Source: Lewinella sp. IMCC34183 (GTDB lineage: Bacteria; Bacteroidota; Bacteroidia; Chitinophagales; Saprospiraceae). Taken from it: a stretch of 64,000 nt of DNA. The stretch is taken from positions 124,001 through 188,000 of the forward strand of contig NZ_QMEM01000008.1 of assembly GCF_003390915.1 (NCBI RefSeq), written 5' to 3'. The notes under the pieces are model-generated. The model searched no databases. It worked only from the letters and a program-made list of their open reading frames with translations, and was not told the origin of the DNA. The translations under genes were made by a program, and so were the position numbers. This document shows positions 59,289 to 64,000 of this stretch, one piece after another. Positions within the stretch are counted from its first letter, which is position 1. Each line of letters opens with the position of its first letter.

Positions 59289-60680
59289 ATGCCCCTCATA
59301 AAAAGTATATCCGGTTTCCGCGGTACCATCGGCGGCCGCCCCGGACACAACCTCACTCCGGAAGACATCGTAACCAGCGTGGCCGCCTACGGTGACTGGC
59401 TGCTCCGCAGCGGCGCGTCTCCCCTGGTGGTCATCGGGCGCGACGGTCGCCCCTCCGGATCGGTCGTGGCATCCCTCACGGCGGCTACCCTGCAGTCCAT
59501 GGGCATCGACGTGATCGACTGCGGACTGGCTACCACGCCCACCGTCGAAATGGCGGTGGTCTGGCGCGGAGCCGGTGGCGGTATCATCCTGTCCGCCAGC
59601 CACAACCCCAAGGAATACAATGCCCTCAAACTGCTCAACAGCAAGGGCGAGTTCATCAGCCACGCCGACGGGCAGGACCTGATCGACACCGTGGAGTCCG
59701 GTGACATCACCTATGCCGGCGTTGACGAACTGGGCCGGCTGAGTCAGGACGAGGACGCCCTCGCCGAGCACGTGGAAGCCGTGGTCAACCACCCGCTCGT
59801 GGACAAGGAGGCCATCCGGGGCGCACGCTACCGCATCGTCCTGGACGCCGTCAACAGCGTAGGCGCCATCGCCATCCCCGCCCTGTGCCAGCGGCTGGGG
59901 GTGGCCTGTGAAGTGATGAATGGCACCCTCGACGGACAGTTCGCCCACAATCCGGAACCCCTGCCGGCTCACCTGCACGAACTTATCGATCGGCTGGCGG
60001 GCGATTCCGCCATCAGCCTCGGGGTCGCCGTTGACCCCGACGTCGACCGCCTGGCCCTGGTCGGCCCCGGAGGCCGGTGGATCGGGGAGGAGTATACGCT
60101 GGTCACGGTGGCCGATTACGTCCTGAGCCGCGAGCCCGGCCCGGTGGTCAGCAACCTGAGCAGCAGCCGCGCCCTCGCGGACATCGCGCGGTCCTACGGA
60201 CAGGAATACCACGCCTCCGCGGTCGGTGAGGTGAACGTGGTCGCCAAGATGAAGGAAGTCGGTGCCACCATCGGCGGCGAGGGCAACGGCGGCATCATCG
60301 ATCCCCGCCTGCACTACGGGCGCGACAGCCTGATCGGGCTGGCGCTGGTGCTGAGCCACCTGGCTACCAGCGGAAAAACCATCAATGACCTGCGGGACGG
60401 CTACGCCCAGTACGAAATGGTCAAGGACAAGATCCAGCTGAATCCGGATCTGGACCTGGTGGACGCCCTCTCGGTCATGGAAGGCTTGTACCCCGATACG
60501 CCAAAGAACAACATCGACGGACTGAAGCTCGACTTCCCCGACGGCTGGGTCCACCTGCGCGGCTCCAATACCGAGCCCATTGTACGGGTCTACGCCGAGG
60601 CCGCTACCCAGGCCCGGGCCCGCGAACTCGCCGGAGAGGTGAAGTCGCGCTTTGTTGAACTCACCGGCGGCAAGAACTAG
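59289..60680 (+). CDS. glmM: Phosphoglucosamine mutase
   Basis: 463 residues of the alpha-D-phosphohexomutase family. FRGTIGGRPGHNLTPEDI opens the protein. The phosphoserine loop is IILSASHNPKEYNALKLL, the metal loop VAVDPDVDRLALVG, the sugar-binding loop GGEGNGGIIDPRLHYGRDSL, and the phosphate-binding motif LRGSNTEPIVRVYAEA. It interconverts glucosamine-6-P and glucosamine-1-P for UDP-GlcNAc. Some family members use other hexoses, so GlmM is the best but not the only reading. kdsA follows 34 nt later, and both serve the envelope. Confidence 0.88.
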   Translation: MPLIKSISGFRGTIGGRPGHNLTPEDIVTSVAAYGDWLLRSGASPLVVIGRDGRPSGSVVASLTAATLQSMGIDVIDCGLATTPTVEMAVVWRGAGGGIILSASHNPKEYNALKLLNSKGEFISHADGQDLIDTVESGDITYAGVDELGRLSQDEDALAEHVEAVVNHPLVDKEAIRGARYRIVLDAVNSVGAIAIPALCQRLGVACEVMNGTLDGQFAHNPEPLPAHLHELIDRLAGDSAISLGVAVDPDVDRLALVGPGGRWIGEEYTLVTVADYVLSREPGPVVSNLSSSRALADIARSYGQEYHASAVGEVNVVAKMKEVGATIGGEGNGGIIDPRLHYGRDSLIGLALVLSHLATSGKTINDLRDGYAQYEMVKDKIQLNPDLDLVDALSVMEGLYPDTPKNNIDGLKLDFPDGWVHLRGSNTEPIVRVYAEAATQARARELAGEVKSRFVELTGGKN

Positions 60681-60686
60681 TACCGC

Positions 60687-60694
60687 TATCTTTT
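60687..60694 (+). promoter_or_regulatory. Possible -7 box for kdsA
   Basis: TATCTTTT, 20 nt before ATG at 60715. kdsA may use this in addition to the glmM transcript. Confidence 0.45.
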
Positions 60695-60714
60695 CCCATT
60701 AACCGCACTTCTCC

Positions 60715-61521
60715 ATGCCGCTACCGACATTCCCCGCCGATAACTTCTTCCTGATCGCCGGCCCCTGCGCCATCGAGGGGGAGGATATGGCCTACCGCAT
60801 CGCCGAACGGGTGGTCGAGATCACCTCGCGTCTCGGCATTCCCTACATCTTCAAGGGCAGCTACCGGAAGGCCAACCGCAGCCGTATCGATAGTTTCTCC
60901 GGCATCGGTGACGAACGGGCGCTGCGCATCATTCGGGGGGTAGGGGAGCGCTTCGGCGTGCCGACGACCACCGACATTCACGCCGACGAGGAGGCAGCCA
61001 TGGCCGCCGAGTACGTCGATGTGCTACAGATCCCCGCCTTCCTCTGCCGGCAGACGTCTCTGCTGGTCGCCGCCGCGGAAACCGGTAAGGTGGTCAACAT
61101 CAAGAAGGGGCAGTTCCTTAGTCCCTCCGCCATGCAGCACGCCCAGCAGAAAGTGATCGACAGCGGCAACGACCGGGTGTGGATGACCGAGCGGGGCGTC
61201 ACCTTCGGCTACACCGACCTGGTGGTGGATTTCCGGGGTATCCCCACGATGCAGTCGTACGGCGCCCCCGTGATCCTGGACTGCACCCACAGCCTGCAGC
61301 AGCCCAACCAGAGCAGCGGCGTAACCGGGGGGCGCCCGGCAATGATCGAGACGATCGCGCGTGCCGGCGTCGCCGTGGGCGTGGACGGTTTATTCCTGGA
61401 AACCCACTTTAATCCCACCGAAGCGAAAAGCGACGCGGCCAATATGCTGCCGCTCGACGAACTCGAGGCACTCCTTACGAAACTAGTTCGCATCCGCCGT
61501 GCCGTGCAGGCCGGCGCGTGA
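60715..61521 (+). CDS. kdsA: 3-deoxy-8-phosphooctulonate synthase
   Basis: 268 residues. It condenses arabinose-5-phosphate with PEP to make Kdo-8-phosphate for the inner core of lipopolysaccharide. FFLIAGPCAIEGEDMA, FKGSYRKANRSRIDSFSGIG, VPTTTDIHADEEA, LQIPAFLCRQTSLLVAAAETG, NIKKGQFLSP and LDCTHSLQQPNQSSGVTGG are typical of KdsA. The Cys of DVLQIPAFLCRQT is only one of several residues near the active site. It converges on the small membrane protein gene with 3 nt between stops. Confidence 0.97.
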   Translation: MPLPTFPADNFFLIAGPCAIEGEDMAYRIAERVVEITSRLGIPYIFKGSYRKANRSRIDSFSGIGDERALRIIRGVGERFGVPTTTDIHADEEAAMAAEYVDVLQIPAFLCRQTSLLVAAAETGKVVNIKKGQFLSPSAMQHAQQKVIDSGNDRVWMTERGVTFGYTDLVVDFRGIPTMQSYGAPVILDCTHSLQQPNQSSGVTGGRPAMIETIARAGVAVGVDGLFLETHFNPTEAKSDAANMLPLDELEALLTKLVRIRRAVQAGA

Positions 61522-61524
61522 GCT

Positions 61525-61983
61525 TCAGTTTACCCAGCGCTCAATAGTCATCCTGAGCCGTTCCGGCTCCCGGGTGCCGATAAGGATGCGCTCTCCGTTT
61601 CGCAATTCAAGTTGCAGGCCCTGGTCGCCGGACACATTGTAGGCTTTGCCCTTCCTGCCCATACGGTAGCCCCAGCCACCGTACTCGCCGAGCGGGGAGT
61701 AGGTGCGGACGTAGGCACGGGAAATATCTTCCTTGCGGATCACCTTGGCCCCGAAGGGCGGAAATCCCACCGACAGGCGATCGGGATGGATCGTGGTCCG
61801 CAGACTTACCGTGGCGAAGCCGATCAGGATGGCCAGATAGATCCCCAGAATGAGAACCGGTGGCCAAAGTTCGCCACCGACCAGCAGGGGCCACATACCG
61901 ATCAGCGTCGCCGCGCCGGACCCCAGCAGGATCGCCCAGAGCCACCACTGGTTGAATTTCTGTTCTTCTTGGAATAGTACCAT
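61525..61983 (-). CDS. Small two-TM membrane protein with PH-like C-terminus
   Basis: 152 residues. Two hydrophobic segments (about 15-34 and 40-62) precede a soluble beta domain: TTIHPDRLSVGFPPFGAKVIRKEDISRAYVRTY, then GLQLELRNGERILIGTREPERLRMTIERWVN. This resembles bacterial PH-like domains of the YdbT kind and the layout of the gene at 11144. Function unknown. Its ATG lies 4 nt after a TATCTTTT box that is at the same time the T-tract of the xylA terminator. Confidence 0.75.
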   Translation of the reverse strand: MVLFQEEQKFNQWWLWAILLGSGAATLIGMWPLLVGGELWPPVLILGIYLAILIGFATVSLRTTIHPDRLSVGFPPFGAKVIRKEDISRAYVRTYSPLGEYGGWGYRMGRKGKAYNVSGDQGLQLELRNGERILIGTREPERLRMTIERWVN

Positions 61984-61987
61984 TCCA

Positions 61988-61995
61988 AAAAGATA
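61988..61995 (-). promoter_or_regulatory. -7 box inside the xylA terminator tail
   Basis: TATCTTTT on the minus strand, then TGGA, then ATG at 61983. It overlaps the T-rich tail of the preceding terminator. Confidence 0.55.
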
Positions 61996-62028
61996 ACGGT
62001 TTCCGGGAACTTAATCCCGGAAACCGTT
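61995..62028 (-). terminator. Intrinsic terminator of xylA
   Basis: Perfect 14-bp stem (arms 61995-62008 and 62015-62028; AACGGTTTCCGGGA with its complement) and a 6-nt loop. On the minus strand it is followed by ATCTTTTTGG. It lies 26 nt after the xylA stop. Confidence 0.85.
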
Positions 62029-62053
62029 CATCAAGGCTGGTATGGCGTAGTGC

Positions 62054-63367
62054 CTACAGGTACTGCGCGACCAGGTTCTCGTAGCGTTCCTGCCGTCCGC
62101 TGGTCTGGGCGGGCTCGCCGAGGGAGCGGCCGATCTCGGCCAGCTGCTCGAGCGTCAGTTGGCCCTCCTCGTACTTCTTGCCGTTGCCGCCGTCGAAGCT
62201 GGCGTAGCGCTCGGTACGCATCTCCTTGTACTTGGATTTGCTGAGCACGCGGTCCGCGGCCAGCAGGGCACGGGCAAAGACGTCCATGCCGCCGACGTGG
62301 GCGTAGAAGATGTCTTCCAGGTCGGTAGAGTTACGGCGCGACTTGGCGTCGAAATTGACGCCGCCGCCCTGTAGGCCACCGGCCTGCAGGATCACGAGCA
62401 TGGCTTCGGTGATCTCCTGTACGCTGTTGGGGAACTGGTCGGTATCCCAGCCGTTCTGGTAGTCGCCGCGGTTAGCGTCGATGCTGCCGAGGAGTCCCTG
62501 GCTCGCCGCTACGGCCAGCTCGTGCTCGAAGGTGTGCTGGGCCAGGGTAGCATGGTTGACCTCGATGTTGAGTTTGAAATCGTCCAGCAGATCGTACTGC
62601 CGCAGGAAGCCGGCCACCGTGGCGCTGTCGAAGTCGTACTGGTGCTTGCTCGGCTCGAAGGGCTTGGGCTCGATGAAGAAGGTACCCGTGAAGCCCTGGC
62701 CGCGGGCGTAGTCGCGGGCCATGGTCAGGAAGCGGGCGAGGTGCTCCGTCTCCCGCTTCAGGTCGGTGTTGAGCAGGCTCATGTAGCCCTCGCGGCCGCC
62801 CCAGAACACGTAATTCTCCCCGTTGAGCTTGATGGTGGCATCGATGGCCGTCTTCAGCTGGGCGCCCGCGTAGGCAACCACGCCGAAGTCGGGATTGGTG
62901 CTGGCGCCGTTCATGTAGCGCGGATTGCTGAAGAGGTTAGCCGTACCCCACAGGCACTTGATACCGGTGGCGTCCATTTTCTGCTTCACGTAGTCGGTGA
63001 CCTCGTCCAGCCGCTGCTGGTAAGTGGCCAGGTCGGCTCCGGCCTCCTCGAGCAGGTCGACGTCGTGGAAGCAGAAGTAGTCCAGGCCCAGCTTCTCCAG
63101 GATCTCGAAACCGGCGTCGGCCGTGTTCTTCGCTTCCTGCACGGGATCGCTGTCGCCGAGCCAGGGGTAGTTGGCGGTGCCGGGGCCGAAGGGGTCGCCG
63201 CCGGTGTTGCGCAGGGTATGCCACCACGCCATTGAGAACTTGAAGTGTTCGGCCATGGTCTTGCCCGCTACCACCTGGTCCTTGCGGTAGTATTTGAAGG
63301 CAAGCGGGTTGTCGCTGTCGGGGCCCTCGAACGGGATGGTGGGAATAGAATCGAAGTAGGTAGCCAT
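62054..63367 (-). CDS. xylA: Xylose isomerase
   Basis: 437 residues from ATG at 63367; a start nine codons earlier gives a non-conserved extension. It isomerises D-xylose to D-xylulose with two divalent metals. [29 protein letters not shown] and [10 protein letters not shown] open the barrel. [13 protein letters not shown] holds the catalytic His, [18 protein letters not shown] carries metal and Lys ligands, and [39 protein letters not shown] and [14 protein letters not shown] complete the metal sites. No xylB or xylose transporter is adjacent. A strong terminator follows. Confidence 0.97.
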   Translation of the reverse strand: MATYFDSIPTIPFEGPDSDNPLAFKYYRKDQVVAGKTMAEHFKFSMAWWHTLRNTGGDPFGPGTANYPWLGDSDPVQEAKNTADAGFEILEKLGLDYFCFHDVDLLEEAGADLATYQQRLDEVTDYVKQKMDATGIKCLWGTANLFSNPRYMNGASTNPDFGVVAYAGAQLKTAIDATIKLNGENYVFWGGREGYMSLLNTDLKRETEHLARFLTMARDYARGQGFTGTFFIEPKPFEPSKHQYDFDSATVAGFLRQYDLLDDFKLNIEVNHATLAQHTFEHELAVAASQGLLGSIDANRGDYQNGWDTDQFPNSVQEITEAMLVILQAGGLQGGGVNFDAKSRRNSTDLEDIFYAHVGGMDVFARALLAADRVLSKSKYKEMRTERYASFDGGNGKKYEEGQLTLEQLAEIGRSLGEPAQTSGRQERYENLVAQYL

Positions 63368-63390
63368 GGTAGATTGGTGTAATTGTGGCC

Positions 63391-63398
63391 GCAAGTTA
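63391..63398 (-). promoter_or_regulatory. -7-like box for xylA
   Basis: TAACTTGC on the minus strand, 23 nt before ATG at 63367. Two mismatches at the end of the motif. Confidence 0.35.
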
Positions 63399-63450
63399 AT
63401 TACGGAATCGGGAACCGACAGGGTGACGCAATCGATTTCGCGCGGCGAGG

Positions 63451-63813
63451 TTATTCTTCGTCCTTGGGAATGGCACCGGTCGCCTGCCCGAAGTAGAAGA
63501 CAAATTGCTGGAGCTGGTTGGCCAACTCCTTGTTTTGGGTGGCGCGAAAATACGTATCGGCAAGTCCCCGGAGCGTCTGGTAGAACATGCGGTCCATCTC
63601 CACGACCTGCATCTCCTTGGTCCAGAGATCGATCTTGAGGGTTTCCTTCGTTTTCTCGTCAAAGAGGGATAGCAACATCGCCTTGGCCGGCTGCGGCTGC
63701 TGCCCGGCGGGGTTGTCGCTGGCCGACCACGTCATCGTCACGGGAAGGTTCTTTCCGTCTAGCCCTACGTCCACCGTGATGCGGCTCTTTTTTACTACCG
63801 TTTCCTTTGCCAT
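63451..63813 (-). CDS. gldC: Gliding motility protein GldC
   Basis: 120 residues from ATG at 63813; a longer frame to 63900 crosses the promoter box. The protein starts [33 protein letters not shown] and contains [52 protein letters not shown], a close match in pattern to GldC of gliding Bacteroidota. GldC is a small cytoplasmic protein linked to gliding, with an undefined biochemical role. The xylA gene lies 83 nt downstream on the same strand. Confidence 0.9.
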   Translation of the reverse strand: MAKETVVKKSRITVDVGLDGKNLPVTMTWSASDNPAGQQPQPAKAMLLSLFDEKTKETLKIDLWTKEMQVVEMDRMFYQTLRGLADTYFRATQNKELANQLQQFVFYFGQATGAIPKDEE

Positions 63814-63829
63814 TGTATATCGTTTGGGC

Positions 63830-63837
63830 GCAAGGTA
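63830..63837 (-). promoter_or_regulatory. -7-like box for gldC
   Basis: TACCTTGC on the minus strand, 16 nt before ATG at 63813. It supports the shorter gldC start. Confidence 0.4.
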
Positions 63838-63919
63838 GCCCGCTCGTCCGGTTTGGCGCGGCCGCAGGTGCGGGGCGGGTTCCAGGACGGGGGCGGACAC
63901 CGGCTTCCGCCGAATACCG

Positions 63920-63927
63920 TACTTTAC
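63920..63927 (+). promoter_or_regulatory. -7-like box for the partial epimerase gene
   Basis: TACTTTAC, 17 nt before ATG at 63945. Confidence 0.4.
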
Positions 63928-63944
63928 CCCACTAACCCGCCCGC

Positions 63945-64000
63945 ATGTACTTAATCACCGGCGCGAACGGATTTATCGGAAGCGTTTTGGTCGGATACCT
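63945..64000 (+). CDS. 5' end of an NAD-dependent epimerase/dehydratase-like gene
   Basis: Only 18 codons are inside the window: MYLITGANGFIGSVLVGY. The glycine motif G-A-N-G-F-I-G is the NAD-binding start of the extended short-chain family, so a nucleotide-sugar epimerase or the heptose epimerase RfaD is likely. The exact enzyme cannot be told. It is divergent from gldC. Confidence 0.75.
   Translation, partial: MYLITGANGFIGSVLVGY

Overview
The window reads as chromosomal DNA of a GC-rich member of the Bacteroidota, most likely from the Saprospiria/Lewinella side of the phylum. This placement is inferred from gene content and promoters, not from a marker phylogeny. The supporting signs are a GldC gliding-motility protein, BshB1 of bacillithiol synthesis, a carboxypeptidase-like-domain TonB-dependent receptor, TlpA-like redoxins, TamB, a CcmD-family protein, kdsA for an LPS core, and Bacteroidota-type -7 promoter boxes (TAnnTTTG) in front of many genes. 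Shine-Dalgarno sites are essentially absent. About 52 protein genes are supported. I see no rRNA, tRNA, CRISPR array, prophage or insertion sequence.

Layout. 0-5 kb: a leftward unit of a giant surface protein (calcineurin-type phosphoesterase, kinase-like middle, outer-membrane barrel), a YjiK/SdiA-regulated-type propeller protein and a truncated gene. 5-9.6 kb: bshB1, a polysaccharide-deacetylase-like gene, an envelope protein, aroB and a small heat-shock protein. 9.7-18.7 kb: mostly rightward genes, namely a TlpA-like redoxin, a PH-like membrane protein, an orphan maltokinase, dapB, a propeller protein, alanine dehydrogenase, an M28 peptidase and a sterol-desaturase-family enzyme. 18.7-22.2 kb: a LEA-like hydrophilic protein, a second TlpA-like lipoprotein, an unusual 0.4-kb intergenic repeat region and pxpA. 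22.2-27.6 kb: a Tat-exported Gfo/Idh/MocA oxidoreductase, then ung, a lipoprotein, purD and a GlmU-like nucleotidyltransferase. 27.6-37.4 kb: envelope genes (barrel protein, CPBP protease, GT2-Rossmann fusion, TamB, another barrel protein). 37.5-46.7 kb: lepA, a class A penicillin-binding protein and three glycosyltransferases of lower GC around purB. 46.7-54.3 kb: a small unknown gene, ccmD-gdhA, an Lrp-type regulator with a palindromic promoter, N-carbamoylputrescine amidase, a TonB-dependent receptor and a PEBP protein. 54.4-64 kb: nth, a 7TM-HD c-di-AMP phosphodiesterase candidate, an NAD(P)-binding protein and MFS exporter, glmM-kdsA, a PH-like membrane protein, xylA, gldC and the start of an epimerase.

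Functionally this is a housekeeping and envelope region: peptidoglycan (PBP1A, dapB, glmM), LPS and surface glycans (kdsA, glycosyltransferases, deacetylase), outer-membrane assembly (TamB, several barrels), amino-acid metabolism (ald, gdhA, lrp, aroB), purines (purB, purD) and DNA repair (ung, nth). I found no convincing large undescribed system such as a defence island. The most unusual items are: (i) eight copies of the near-palindrome ACATCSGATGT, arranged as four strong hairpins and carried on a tandem duplication of the pxpA 3' end next to a tlpA-like promoter; (ii) seven genes whose start codon lies exactly 4 nt after the -7 box, which predicts leaderless transcripts; (iii) the phosphoesterase/kinase-like/barrel fusion; (iv) a promoter embedded in a palindrome ahead of the lrp-type gene; and (v) very tight convergent gene ends, three of which share a 4-nt stop overlap.
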